In this document: positions 32,632 to 42,640 of the stretch, one piece after another
Layout of the letters: each line of letters opens with the position of its first letter
Numbering within the stretch: position 1 is the stretch's first letter
From: Flaccisagitta enflata
Lineage: Eukaryota > Chaetognatha > Sagittoidea > Aphragmophora
NCBI GenBank assembly: GCA_965153355.1
Contig: OZ231127.1
Coordinates: forward strand, 92,070,001-92,134,000
Reading direction: 5' to 3'
Length of the DNA stretch: 64,000 bases
Position numbers and translations under genes: made by a program
Notes under the pieces: model-generated
Told to the model about the DNA's origin: nothing
The model's database searches: none
Seen by the model: only the letters and a program-made list of their open reading frames with translations

Positions 32632-33050
32632 CTCTTTTTTTTTGTTTTTTTTTTTGTTTTTTTTTTTTTTTCGTTGTTCTTTCTTTTTTACTTTTTGTTG
32701 TTTGTTTTTTTTTCTCCTTTTCTTCCTTTTTTTCCCTTTCCCCTCTTTTTTCTTTCTTTCTTTTTTGTTTTTTTTTCTTTTTGTTTTCTTTCTTTGTCTT
32801 TTTTCTTTTTGTCTTTGTTCCTTCCTTGCTTCCTTCCATTCTTCCTTTTTTTCTTTCTTTCTGTTTTTCTTCTTCCTGTCTTCTCCTCCCTTCCTTCCTT
32901 GTTTTTTTCTTTTTTCTTTTTTTTTCTTTTTTTTTTTCTCTTTTTCTTTCTCTTTTTTTTCTCATTTTTTCTTTTTTTTATCCTTCCTTTTTTTCTTTTT
33001 TTCATTTTTTCTTTCTTTTTTTCTTATTTTCTCTCTCAATATCTTTTCCA
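32490..33050 (+). repeat. Polypyrimidine tract: CT array then T-rich degenerate
   Basis: About 93 bp of CT (32549-32628) within over 500 bp almost devoid of purines. The long open frames are a consequence of composition. Confidence 0.9.
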
Positions 33051-33487
33051 TCTCTTTATTTGAGTGTAATGTGTTTTTTCATTAGTGCAACAGGCAAAAA
33101 TTAATAATTTAAAAGACAAATTAACTGCCTTAGAAGATAACGGCATTATCAATATTATTATCAAATATATTTAATCAAAAATGGAAACATGAAAAAAAAT
33201 CATTGAAAATTCTTTCTGATCAAAAAGAAAAAGTAAAATTATTTGTAAATAAATAAAATATTTCTGAAAAATTTTGCTAAAAAAGATGAAATGAAAAAGA
33301 TTTGAAAAAAAAATTTATAAAAATTTGTTTGATAAAAAGATATTTTCTATGAAAAACCTGTATAAAAAATGATATCAATTTTTCCATGAAAAAATCATCT
33401 TAATATTTCACTTTTTAAGGTTTTGACATTTTTTTAAGGCGTTTTCTCCCACTGCAAACTTATTCATTAAACTAACATGAGGAAGAA

Positions 33488-33490
<3 letters not shown>
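33051..33490. other. AT-rich DNA
   Basis: A/T-rich with many AAAAATT words and no exon signals. Confidence 0.4.

Positions 33491-33538
<48 letters not shown>
33491..33538 (+). repeat. (GA)n array
   Basis: Short GA run with one GAAGAG break. Confidence 0.9.
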
Positions 33539-33541
<3 letters not shown>

Positions 33542-33639
33542 TATTCTAGAGTAACTATTTATACTGATATCATTATAACTGAATCGGTTTTAATGCTTTG
33601 GAGAATTCTATAAGCGTGAAAACATCAAAATGACATTGT

Positions 33640-33669
33640 TAATGCTACCGAGAATTCTCGGCGGCATTA
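33640..33669. repeat. Imperfect 30-bp palindrome
   Basis: TAATGCTACCGAGAA and its near-complement TTCTCGGCGGCATTA; centre GAATTC is the same as in 32421-32458. Confidence 0.75.
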
Positions 33670-33847
33670 CCCACTCAATTTTTGCAAATGCGAAAAAATG
33701 AAAAAAGATTAAAAAAATCATAGCTCGAAAAATATTGATCCTAGAGACCTCTTGTTGGTGCCATTTGAAAGAAAACAATGTTCCTAATTCTAAAGCCATT
33801 TCAAGCCTTCATGTTCTAAAAATCTAGCTTCTCCACCCCCCCCCCCC

Positions 33848-33880
<33 letters not shown>

Positions 33881-33918
33881 ACACAGAGACAATACATACA
33901 TTGCACTTTTTAACTCAA

Positions 33919-34003
33919 TCGTCACGAACCCACGGACGGACTCAGGGACCCAAGGACAGATCGACAGATCGACAAAGCCTCGTATATAATCGCGACTAAA
34001 ACA
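33919..34003 (+). mobile_element. HINE-like 3'-end fragment
   Basis: CACGGACGGACTCAGGGACC, GATCGACAGATCGACAAAGCC and TATATAATCGCGACTAAAAC: 3' block with the first hairpin arm lost. Confidence 0.45.
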
Positions 34004-34142
34004 CTTCTGGATTACGAAAAATGCAACGGGCGATTCTTTGGTACTTGTCCATTTTTAGAAGATGTAATGAAAGCTTACACTATATAAATGTCCATATTAT
34101 TCCCGGATTTTTTCAATTGCTGTTTCCTTTTGATTAATTGTA

Positions 34143-34651
34143 CAGTAGATGTCGTCTAGACTTGGAAATATGGGGGCCCTCATAACCTAACTACCATTTG
34201 CGCCAATGAAATAAAACTGTGTCTGTATAATGCTTATGTCTTATAGGGTTGACAATGGGGTATGGCAGCTCTGTGAATAGAAAATTTTTTTGAATATACT
34301 AAAACAAATTTGATCCTCTCAAACAGCTGCCAGAATTAGCCTAGTGGTTAAATCACTTGACTTCAAGTTCTTCTTGATCAATTCATTTCTTTAAAAGTTC
34401 CAGGTTCAAATCCCAGGCTGGTTTTGCAATAAAAGCAAATAAATAAAGCTGAAATTCTGCTATAAAAGTGATTGGTCCTAACATTTTATACTAAAAGTTT
34501 TTTTTGTAAGGTAAGTTGTAGGGGGATACCATACCCCATCGTCAACCCCTTAGGGTCTATACATTACACTAGCAAAATATCAGTCCCCTCACTGTACTGA
34601 TGCTGAGGTTATGAGCTCCCCCGTATTTCTAAGTTTAGACGACATCTACTG
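34143..34651. mobile_element. TA-flanked fold-back MITE, 509 bp
   Basis: TA precedes (34141-34142) and follows (34652-34653). The left end CAGTAGATGTCGTCTAGACT and right end (inverse CAGTAGATGTCGTCTAAACT) match; the similarity continues inward through GGGGGCCCTCATAACC/GGGGGAGCTCATAACC and GTTGACAATGGGGTATGGCA/GTTGACGATGGGGTATGGTA, giving inverted arms of at least 120 bp. CAGT ends plus TA duplication indicate a Tc1/mariner-type element. No transposase. Confidence 0.75.
34325..34425 (+). other. tRNA-like pol III promoter inside the MITE
   Basis: GAATTAGCCTAGTGGTTAAA contains an A box and CCAGGTTCAAATCCC a B box, 60 bases apart; CCAG/CTGG could pair as an acceptor. T-arm pairing is poor and the spacing is long, so this is a tRNA pseudogene or SINE head trapped in the loop, not a working tRNA. 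Confidence 0.5.
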
Positions 34652-34695
34652 TATGAGTTTTATGTAGGATGAATTGTTGCACATGTCACGTAGTA

Positions 34696-35040
34696 CAGTT
34701 CAATCCCACTCCAACGAATTTCAAGGGACCCTCCATGATGCCCTCAGGCGGTCAGGCCTGCCGTTAAGCGTTGCTACCCGCTACCCTAGAATTAAGAGGC
34801 CTGGAATGTAGAAATGGAAACCTTTTGGCGTCATGACATAGCGTCATGGCCTGGCGTAATGACGTGACGTAGCCACGGACTGTTGGTCAGCAATTGTTGG
34901 TGGGTGTTGTTAAGCGTCCGTGGAAACTTTGCCATGAGACCCAAGTTTCCAGGCGCGTATGTACGCCACGTAACGATTTCCGTATTTACTGGCATTCTAC
35001 AGGAATTCTGTTACAGCCAATACCATCTAAGAAATAAGTA
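34696..35040 (+). mobile_element. Broken mariner-type MITE with insert
   Basis: TA then CAGTTCAATCCCACTCCAAC (like 20084). About 265 bp of unrelated sequence follows from 34733; the MITE interior resumes at about 35001 (GGAATTCTGTTACAGCCAAT). The right terminal repeat was not found. The insert has CGTCATGACATAGCGTCATG and AATGACGTGACG words. Confidence 0.5.
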
Positions 35041-36237
35041 TACCTACAGAAAGAAAGGGGGTGTAACTTAGTTCAGAGACATCGGATTGGGCTAAAATAA
35101 ATGAGATTGTGAAACATCAAGATCAACGAATTTTCTACAATTTGCTGCCAATCTGGAAGGAGAAAAAAAAGAAAGAAATCTAGAATGAGAGAGAGAGAGA
35201 GAGAGAAAGAGAGTATGATGGTCAGATAGTCAAAATGACAGACAAAATCAAATGAGAAAAAAATGTTGATGAAGAAAAATGGAGGCTGTCTTAATGAGTG
35301 ATATTTGGATTAATCTAGGTTAAAGGGCATTGATTAAGCCGGAATATTTTTTTTCTCTCTTTCTTTTCGCATATTTTTCGACCACCCGATAATAAAAAGT
35401 AGAACAAATAAATTTATACGAAAACATTGAATTAGCCTCTTTCTTTAGCTAGGGTCAAGGTTTTCCCCCCGGGACGATAACTGAGGAAGAGAGAGAAAGC
35501 TTGATATATTAACTGGTGATGAATATACATGCATTTCAATTATCTTGGGAAATGTGGAAAACGAAAAATGAAGAGATGATGCGCATGGACTATAAAAAAA
35601 GAAAACGAAAGAAAGAAAGAAAGAAAGATAGGACGGTTGATTTTTGAAGGAAGAAATTCGTGTTTCAAACCACTTTTTGCATAATTAGTTGAACAAGTAA
35701 AGAACTACAAACACTTTTCTTGGGCAAATTGTTTCTAGGGACACTTGGTGTGTAAATCTTTGTCATAAGCTGACCTCATAGGTACCTTTGGATATGCAAA
35801 TTACTTGAAATAAGGCAAGAAAATCAAGGTTTTTGTGAAATTTTACTTACATTTCTTTTTCTTTTTCTGTGGTTGAAATTCTAAAATTCTTAAATGCAGC
35901 AAAATTTCGCATTTTCAAAAACATAGTTCTCTGTGTAATTGAATTTGGAAGAGAACTATGTTTTCTATTTTTTCATTTTCTATGCATATTTAGAATTTCA
36001 ACCACCCCCTGTCAGTTAACAAAAATGAAATTTTTAGAAATTTGCAGTAACTTTCCTTTATCAATCTTGGCCTTATGAAGTTGATTTTTGTATCAGAATG
36101 TGAATTATGCAAAATTTTATTAAGATCAGCCTTTTTCACGGACTTTTTTTATACAATTATTCAGTTTTACTTAGATTCATATTAATATTTTGACCCTGGT
36201 TGAAACAAAAAATGTTGGCTTCGGAGACTCGCCTTCA
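35041..36237. other. Unique DNA, no gene seen
   Basis: Short GA (35188) and GAAA (35608) runs only. A 69-codon plus frame (35869-36078) has no splice support. Confidence 0.4.
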
Positions 36238-36238
36238 T

Positions 36239-36292
<54 letters not shown>

Positions 36293-36347
36293 GAAGAAAG
36301 AAAGGAAGAATGATAGAAAAAGATAGGAAGTAAGCAAGAAAGAAAGT

Positions 36348-36423
<76 letters not shown>

Positions 36424-36428
36424 ACGGA

Positions 36429-36468
<40 letters not shown>

Positions 36469-36498
36469 AGAAGAACAAAGAAGAAAGAAAGAAAGAAA

Positions 36499-36543
<45 letters not shown>

Positions 36544-36562
36544 ACGAAAGAAAGAAAGGAAG
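36238..36562 (+). repeat. (GAAA)n array, about 325 bp
   Basis: GAAA tetranucleotides with GGAA, TAAG and CGGA interruptions. A purine-only mirror repeat that could form triplex DNA. Confidence 0.95.
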
Positions 36563-36571
36563 AAAAAAAAG

Positions 36572-36735
36572 AACAAGGCCGAGTACTAGGCAACCTTAGT
36601 TGCGGACGGGTGGGCAGGGGCAGTGACAAAGTGCGCCAAGGAACGTTGAGGCAAAAAACGCGCTAACTGTGACCAACGAATGGATGGACGGACGGACCGA
36701 AAAGTGGCTTATAGAGTCGCGTGTCCTCTACTAAA
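36572..36735 (+). mobile_element. HINE-like element, mosaic arms
   Basis: AACAAGGCCGAGTACTAGGC, AGTTGCGGACGGGTGGGCAG, AAAACGCGCTAACTGTGACC, GGATGGACGGACGGACC and GTGGCTTATAGAGTCGCGTGTCCTCTACTAAA. The 5' arm is of the GTTGCGGAC type, while the 3' arm is a decayed GTCGCGTGTCC type. Inserted at the end of the GAAA array. Confidence 0.6.
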
Positions 36736-36821
36736 TAAGGAGACAGACATAAATACATCCCAAGCAAAGTATGTTATTTGTACAGAACGAAAAGGACCTG
36801 TGGGGAGGTCAATACGAGGGG

Positions 36822-36822
<1 letters not shown>

Positions 36823-36919
<97 letters not shown>

Positions 36920-36945
36920 GAGAGACAGACAGACAGACAGACTAA
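36823..36945 (+). repeat. (GA)n then (GACA)n
   Basis: About 94 bp of GA then GACAGACAGACAGAC. On the pyrimidine strand this is again GTCT before CT. Confidence 0.95.
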
Positions 36946-37023
36946 GACATACAGACTGAAAGATCTCTGTTTTCTCAGTTTGGGAAAAACAACATCGGTT
37001 GTTGAGTAAGTTAAGCCTTAAAG

Positions 37024-37077
37024 ATGAGGATTATGCCTTCAGGTTTGACAGTTTTCTTTTTCTTTTTGGCGGCGAGG
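37024..37077 (+). CDS. Candidate exon A: short signal peptide
   Basis: ATG opens MRIMPSGLTVFFFFLAAR, then a donor (GCGAGG|GTAAGA, GT at 37078) in phase 0. A basic start, seven-residue hydrophobic core and small residues at the end look like a secretory signal. The Phe run and position beside T-rich repeats are a caution. It would join the acceptor at 37411. Confidence 0.3.
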
Positions 37078-37117
37078 GTAAGACCGGATTTCGATCCCGT
37101 TTCTCATCATGACCAGT

Positions 37118-37400
37118 TAATTCTTTTGTCTCTATCTTTGTCTCATTTCTCTTTAATTTTCTCGTTGCTATCTTTGTCTCATTTTATTTTATTTTTTCTC
37201 ATCGCTATCTCTGTCTCATTTTCCTTTGATTTTCACTTCTCTATCTTTGTCTCTTTTCTCTTTAATTTTCTCATTCATTCTTAAGTTTCTTGTTGCTATC
37301 CTTGTCTTTCAAATTATCTATCTCCTCGCTATCTTTGTCTCATATGTCTTTAATTTTCATATCTCTGTCTTTGTCTCTTTCACCGGATTTCTTTCTGTAT
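37118..37400 (+). repeat. Degenerate 40-60-bp tandem repeat, CTATCTTTGTCTCATTT
   Basis: About seven units share CTATCTTTGTCTC then TTTTCTCTTTAATTTTC. It lies between candidate exons A and B. Confidence 0.6.
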
Positions 37401-37411
37401 TTCTCACTTAG

Positions 37412-37533
37412 GAACCGGCCCAGGTGACAATCGCCTTTGGGAGCCATGGGAGGTGGTTGGTCTTCCCCTTCGGTCTTCCCCTTCGGTTATTCCATCGGTT
37501 TATTCCTTTGGTCATCCCTCGGTTTATCCTCGG
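37412..37533 (+). CDS. Candidate exon B of small secreted protein
   Basis: Acceptor TTTCTCACTTAG|GAACCG; donor TCCTCGG|GTAAAT. In phase 0 it reads EPAQVTIAFGSHGRWLVFPF and continues hydrophobic; phase 2 out fits the next candidate exon. A second frame (entering in phase 1) is also open to 37635, so the assignment is weak. CCCCTTCGGT and TCGGTTTATTCC repeats lie within it. Confidence 0.25.
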
Positions 37534-37710
37534 GTAAATTTGCGGGTCAAACGCACCGACTTACCATCAATTCACGGATCTAAATGGAAAGAAATGTTTT
37601 TGTTTTTTTTCAAGGTACTGAATGATGGAATGTGAGAGCGAATTGATTAAAGCGCCTTACGGACGCACTGAGTTTGAAACAGGAGACAGACAGACAGAGT
37701 GTTAGACAAA

Positions 37711-37923
37711 AACAAGGCCAACACCTATAAGTCGCGTGTGAGACTTACAGATTGACTTAGAATGACTTAGAATGACTCAGTTTACTCTTAAATGACTTTA
37801 AATGACTCAAAGAAATAAAATTGATAAAAAAAAGTAAAAGTGTGATGGACCGACAGACCGACGGATGGAGGGACGGAGGGACGGACAAAGCGGGGTGTAG
37901 AGTCGCGTGCACGCGACTAAAAA
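37711..37923 (+). mobile_element. HINE-like element, 213 bp, complete
   Basis: AACAAGGCCAACACCTATAA-GTCGCGTGTGAGACTTACAG, a short core of TGACTTAGAA units, GACCGACAGACCGACGG, AAAGCGGGGTGTAGAGTCGCGTGCACGCGACTAAAAA (perfect palindrome). The shortest full copy of the type seen at 311 and 28891. Confidence 0.8.
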
Positions 37924-38122
37924 TTCCCTCATTGCTGTCCGAAACTATAAAATAATGGATATGAAATAATCATGACTGTTGGTGAACTATGATGAGAAAT
38001 TACTACTTCCAATCAGCAAAAAAATATGTGTTACCATCAACAGTGACGTGTACTGTTCTTTCCATTGATGTCCACTCGTCCGACAGTCACCAACAACTCG
38101 GGACCTCTTAATGTTTTTAGTT

Positions 38123-38124
38123 GC

Positions 38125-38182
<58 letters not shown>
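38123..38182 (+). repeat. (TTG)n array, 60 bp
   Basis: Twenty uninterrupted units. Confidence 0.95.
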
Positions 38183-38224
38183 GCCCGCATTGCACTCGTT
38201 GGGAATGGGCGGAGGTTCTGACAG

Positions 38225-38366
38225 GGATAGGGAAGCAGGGACGATCCGGCAAATGCAACAGGGCCGAAGGACTAATGATTTTTTAAATATTCTAGCGTTC
38301 ATTTCCTCCGAAGAGCTCAGACTTTCACAAAATCATTGTACTTTTCATCCAATAGAGTATAACTGA
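38225..38366 (+). CDS. Candidate terminal exon C
   Basis: After AG at 38224 (GTTCTGACAG) a phase-2 frame reads DREAGTIRQMQQGRRTNDFL, then a SSEELRLSQN stretch, and ends at TGA (38364-38366). Codon use is mixed and unlike the flanking repeat. It would follow exon B by phase. No domain recognised; the frame is open upstream through the TTG array, so the acceptor is a choice. Confidence 0.28.
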
Positions 38367-38390
38367 GGCTAGAATCATGTTCAAGTTGGG

Positions 38391-38428
38391 CATAGTTGTG
38401 CGTGTGCGTGTGCGTGTGCGTGTGGGTT
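38391..38428 (+). repeat. GTGTGC hexamer run
   Basis: CGTGTG units x 5, alternating purine-pyrimidine. Confidence 0.8.
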
Positions 38429-38569
38429 CCTTGCGTGCACGTAACCTGTGTGATCAAAGGCCTCCTTTAGTTGATGGCAGCCACTAAGCTATAGCAACTT
38501 TTACACATTTGAAGCACCATGTATTGGATGTATAGTAAACTTTTCAACATTTTCAACTACATAACATTC

Positions 38570-39190
38570 AAAACAAGGCTGATTATTTCTAAACACGGGA
38601 ATTGTCCCGCATATATGTTCTTTACCTATTAAAAAGGGCGTTAATCATTTCTAAGATTTAGTTCCAATTGACTCAAACTGAAACTGTTTACATTATGCAA
38701 ATAAGGTTCCAAATGTTCGCACTCTCCTAATTGCTGGCTATCTAACCGGTAATCATTCCAGTGTATACACGCTGTATTTTGTCTAAGAACACTGTTTATA
38801 AGAACATCAGCCTCAGATATGGTGAAGAAATAAGAACATCCTAAGAACATGCCCAGGCTCAGATTTTCACACAAATACAATCTACAGTACTCTTTTATAT
38901 GAATTTTTGAGGAAACAATGAAAAAACGTTGTACAGAATCCGCTAACCTAAACAATTCAACTAATTACTTTTATCATTTATATTTTTTTAAATTTCATGA
39001 CTTAACATAAACAAAAATTGTAAACACTGAGAATAAAATATATTCATTTCATTTTATATGCTTAATTAGCAACTATGATAAAGAACTTCCATGCTACATA
39101 AATAAGAACAGGTTAAGAACATTTGAGGCTGAAAATTGGCAAAAAATAAGAACGCTGAGCCTCACTTCAAAAAACTGTGTTCTTATAAAA
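38570..39190. repeat. AAGAAC-family repeat
   Basis: Contains TTATAAGAACATCAG, CTAAGAACATGCCC, AATAAGAACAGGTTAAGAAC and ends CTGTGTTCTTATAAAAAG. The outer words TATAAGAACA and TGTTCTTATA are inverse. A related copy in opposite sense is 42190-42636. Interior is AT-rich with an open 104-codon minus frame without supporting signals. Confidence 0.45.
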
Positions 39191-39210
39191 AGTACGGCGT
39201 TGGATTTAAA

Positions 39211-39417
39211 AACAAGGCCGGATACACGGCTACCGAAGTCGCGTGCGGGTGGGCAGGGGCCATATTTGAGGTCACCAGACCATATTGGCAGGAGCAGTGA
39301 GGTCAAAGAAATAAAATCATAAAAAAAAGTAAAGTGTGACGGACCAACTGACCAACCGACCAACCGACCGACCGACGGACAAAGCGGGTTGTAGAGTCGC
39401 GTGCACGCGACTAAAAA
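39211..39417 (+). mobile_element. HINE-like element, 207 bp, reference copy
   Basis: AACAAGGCCGGATACACGGC, AAGTCGCGTGCGGGTGGGCA, GGGGCCATATTTGAGGTCAC, GGCAGGAGCAGTGAGG, AATAAAATCATAAAAAAAAG, TAAAGTGTGACGGACC, (GACCAACC)n, ACAAAGCGGGTTGTAGAGTCGCGTGCACGCGACTAAAAA. Perfect 16-bp 3' palindrome, 9-bp matching 5' arm. No target duplication is evident. Confidence 0.8.
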
Positions 39418-39542
39418 AAGTATTTGCCATCTCATGTACACAATATCATTTGCCACTTTGCCATCATATTTTCTTCCATTTTCTTCTTTCAACACGAACC
39501 ACTTCCTCTCGCGTTGCTTCAAAAGCGACACAGCCTTGTTTC

Positions 39543-39577
39543 TCGCGTGATTTCGGTAGTGGAGTATCCGGCCTTGG
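39543..39577 (-). mobile_element. HINE-like 5' end remnant
   Basis: CTCGCGTGATTTCGGTAGTG and GTATCCGGCCTTGGTT, reversed, abut the next copy. Confidence 0.5.
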
Positions 39578-39814
39578 TTTTTAGTCGCGTGCTTCGCGAC
39601 TCTACACCCCGCTATGTCGGTCGGTCGGTCGGTCGGTCGGTCGGTCGGTCGGTCGGTCGGTCGGTCGGTCGGTCGGTCGGTCCCCTTTTTACTTTTTCAG
39701 CGTTTTCAAGCTTTTTGAGCATACGGCTCCTGCCCTGATGCTCTAGTGACCTTCTCCTGCACTGCCCCTGCCCACCCGCACGCGACTAGGGTGGCCGTGT
39801 ATCCGGCCTCGGTT
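39578..39814 (-). mobile_element. HINE-like element, 237 bp, minus, (GGTC)n core
   Basis: TTTTTAGTCGCGTGCTTCGCGACTC, ACACCCCGCTATGTC, about 16 perfect GGTC units (39617-39682), GAGCATACGGCTCCTGCCC, CGCACGCGACTAGGGTGGCC, GTATCCGGCCTCGGTT. It faces the copy at 39211. Confidence 0.8.
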
Positions 39815-40759
39815 TTTTTGTTTTCACTCTTACACTTTTGTGTATCTTCTTTTGAATTTAAGACAGAAATAAAGTAAAATATTCATTGATATTTAAATTA
39901 ACTACGACAGAAGTGACTGAGTGTCATGATGCTCGTAGACCCTGGCATCAAGTAACAAGGGGGTGTATCTCCCCACAGCTAAAGCGCCCAACAGCTAAAA
40001 TTTTTTCATGACAGATTGGCCTGAGAGCTAAAATATTTTTTTAGCTTTGCAGCTGATTTGAAGCATTTTATTTTTAATGATTTTGTCAGAAAAAGTGGCC
40101 TAACTTCTAAAATTTCTATCAGTGATTGGCCTAAGTTCTAAAAAAAAAGTAAGAAAGAGAGTAATAAAAGGGTATGGAAAAGGTCTAAAGCTTTGTTTGA
40201 AACAATATACAAATCAAGTTTCATCTTTTTACACATGTCTTATTTGTTGAAACTATTATTCAAATATACAGCAGAGCTGGAATTCACTCAAGGGCATTTC
40301 AAGGGACTATGCAATTTTGAACCTTTTAGTAAAGCTGTTTTTTTTCTAATTTAAAAAAAGATTACAAAGTCTCTTAAAGGACAGCAATTAGTATACATTA
40401 TAGACATGCATGTATTAATAGCAGAAAATCACAGGAAAGCACCTTGAATGTTTATTGTTTGATCAATTGAACCTTCTCATTTTTTAAAGAGGGAAAATCA
40501 AATGGCCATTTTCAAGATGTTGTAAACATCAAGGTGTTTACTGGCATTGTGGCAGAGATACATCATGATGTATCATGATATCAGAAAAACTAGAAAAAAA
40601 ATTGTTCATGCTCTATCTCTCTTTTTCTATGATTTCTTATGTGTTTTTATTGCAGACCAGTGATCATCACATACTTTGTCCTCTTGTTTATCTGTTGCTC
40701 TTTTGGTCCATCAATCTATCCATCTGTGTTTTTTATATCTGTTTCTTAATGCCTTCCTC
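39815..40759. other. AT-rich DNA with GCGCC/AGCTAAA repeat
   Basis: 39958-40160 contains GGGTGTATCTCCCCACAGCT, AAAGCGCCCAACAGCTAAAA and GGCCTGAGAGCTAAAA, related in inverse to 44803-44975. The rest is unique and shows no exon. Confidence 0.4.
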
Positions 40760-40806
40760 TTTTTAGTCGCGTGCATGCGACTCTACACCCCGCTTTGTCG
40801 GTCCGT
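40760..40806 (-). mobile_element. HINE-like solo 3' end
   Basis: TTTTTAGTCGCGTGCATGCGACTC, ACACCCCGCTTTGTCGGTCCGTCG, then unrelated DNA. A 47-bp terminal fragment with its hairpin. Confidence 0.65.
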
Positions 40807-41208
40807 CGCACTAAGGGCCATAAGTTGAGCTAGATTGAGCATAGGGTGAAAATTCCTCATGTCTGCATTATGGCTGAAACAATGTAGAATAGTCATAGTT
40901 AGATAAGAGCTATCATTACCGGTCCATATGGCATCATGTATGGCTATTTAGCAATGAAAAAGTGACCTTCTATGGTCTAAATCGAGAAAATCGTGAAATT
41001 TCATGAAAAATTAGTGTATTTTACAAACATTCTTTCTGACTACAGAAATGTATGTTTTTTGAAATTTTCTTTTTTAGTCCCCTCAATTAGTGTTAGATTG
41101 ACTCAAACAAGTTGAAAACGAACACAATTATCATTTTTATAAACAAAAAAAAATAGTCATTCAGAAACATGGCGGCCACCTCATTTGCATATTGTCGTTA
41201 CCCTATGG
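40807..41208. other. Unique DNA, no gene seen
   Basis: No supported exon or recognised repeat. Confidence 0.35.
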
Positions 41209-41352
41209 CTAAAAAAAATCGCACCAATCCGCACCAAATGAGCATGATGCCAAAAGGTCCCTCAAAGGGTCCCTAATCAACGTTGCTATCTCCCATTCCG
41301 CCCAATTCACCGCCAAAGACGGTTTTATCCACTCAAAACGAGGCTGAAAATC
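41209..41352 (-). CDS. Candidate terminal exon, Trp-rich
   Basis: On the minus strand a strong acceptor (CTTTTTTTTCAG|GATTTT) precedes 47 codons and a stop at 41211-41209. It reads DFQPRFEWIKPSLAVNWAEW then acidic/basic text and ends GADWCDFF. Four tryptophans and mixed codons are unlike the repeats nearby. No domain recognised. The frame is also open upstream to 41526 across TGCAAATACTTTTATACAGC, so the 5' limit is a judgement. Confidence 0.32.
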   Translation of the reverse strand, partial: DFQPRFEWIKPSLAVNWAEWEIATLIRDPLRDLLASCSFGADWCDFF

Positions 41353-41814
41353 CTGAAAAAAAAAGCCAGAAAAAGAGAATTTTCTCTGTTTCCGCTCATC
41401 TGAACTCCCTCTCTCTCGCTGTATAAAAGTATTTGCATGAGATATCGAAATGATTTCCGGAGCCTTTGGAAACCACGATTTTTGGATTCCCCGGGGAAAA
41501 TGGTGCGGACTTGCTGAAAACGGCATATTTTTAGCAATTTCGAAGCCTATTTTGTTCTTTCAGATCATGAGACCCTCCCATAAATATTTTGCCGTCCATC
41601 TTTTCCATTGAAAGGAAGAGAATGGCATGTGTAATCGTAAAGCTGTGCGTAACGCTTAAAAAATAACTGTTACTGTTAGGACAGTGGGTGAGATGGGGAA
41701 GTGACCCACGAGCCTGGCCATACAGGTTTGTTCATTTGTTTTTGACGTGAGGCAACGCAGATCGTGATCATCTTGTGGCTTAATTCGATCCAAAAACAAA
41801 TGCACAATTTTGAT

Positions 41815-42145
<331 letters not shown>

Positions 42146-42189
42146 ACAAAGAATCAAACAGAATCGAAAGGGAAGAAACACATATTTTT

Positions 42190-42636
42190 GCAGATACACT
42201 TCTTTTTTCATAAGAACATCTTTTTTTGGGCAAACCTTCAATGTTCTTAAATATTGAGCAGTTTCAAGGCTTAAACGTTCTTAAATTGTTCTTAATTTAA
42301 ATACAGTTTTTAACTTTTTGTTAAGAACGTTTGAGTTTTTCATCTAGGAAAAAAATGAGGAAAAGTGTCAATGAAACAACAAAGCAGCAGGCTTAAACAT
42401 TTTAACTCAAAGTTAAGATCAATTAAAATAGAATGATACACTTTGTATAAAGTGAGACATGCTTAGCTGAATAGAAAGGATACCTAGTCTTGATAGAAAG
42501 AAAATATTCTAAAATTTTTGATATTTCAAGCTTTTGTTCTTAAACTTTTAGAGAAATGAAGCCTTCTAATGTTCTCAGCAAGTTCTTAAATTGTTGATGA
42601 TTTGAAGCCTAACGTTCTTGAAAACTTGGTTCTTAT
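42190..42636. repeat. AAGAAC-family repeat, second copy
   Basis: Starts TTCATAAGAACATC, carries six TGTTCTTAA or TTAAGAACG words, ends GGTTCTTATAAAAA directly before AACAAGG of the next element. Inverse termini match those at 38570-39190. Confidence 0.45.
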
Positions 42637-42640
42637 AAAA

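Noticed and set aside
34325-34425. Functional tRNA gene with intron
   Set aside because: Box spacing of 60 bp could fit an intron, but the T stem does not pair and it lies in a MITE loop.
39211-39417. Standard MITE or SINE origin for the main family
   Set aside because: There is no target duplication, no pol III promoter, and the inverted repeats are sub-terminal and internal to a 3' hairpin, so a rolling-circle derivative fits better.
39543-39814. Tandem pair of HINE-like copies as a functional dimer
   Set aside because: The left partner is only a 35-bp remnant, and similar fragments occur at random spacing elsewhere.
41177-41450. Octamer (ATTTGCAT) plus TATAAAAG promoter, as in histone or snRNA genes
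   Set aside because: The octamer word recurs in several unrelated places, no histone or snRNA sequence follows, and the spacing is not typical.
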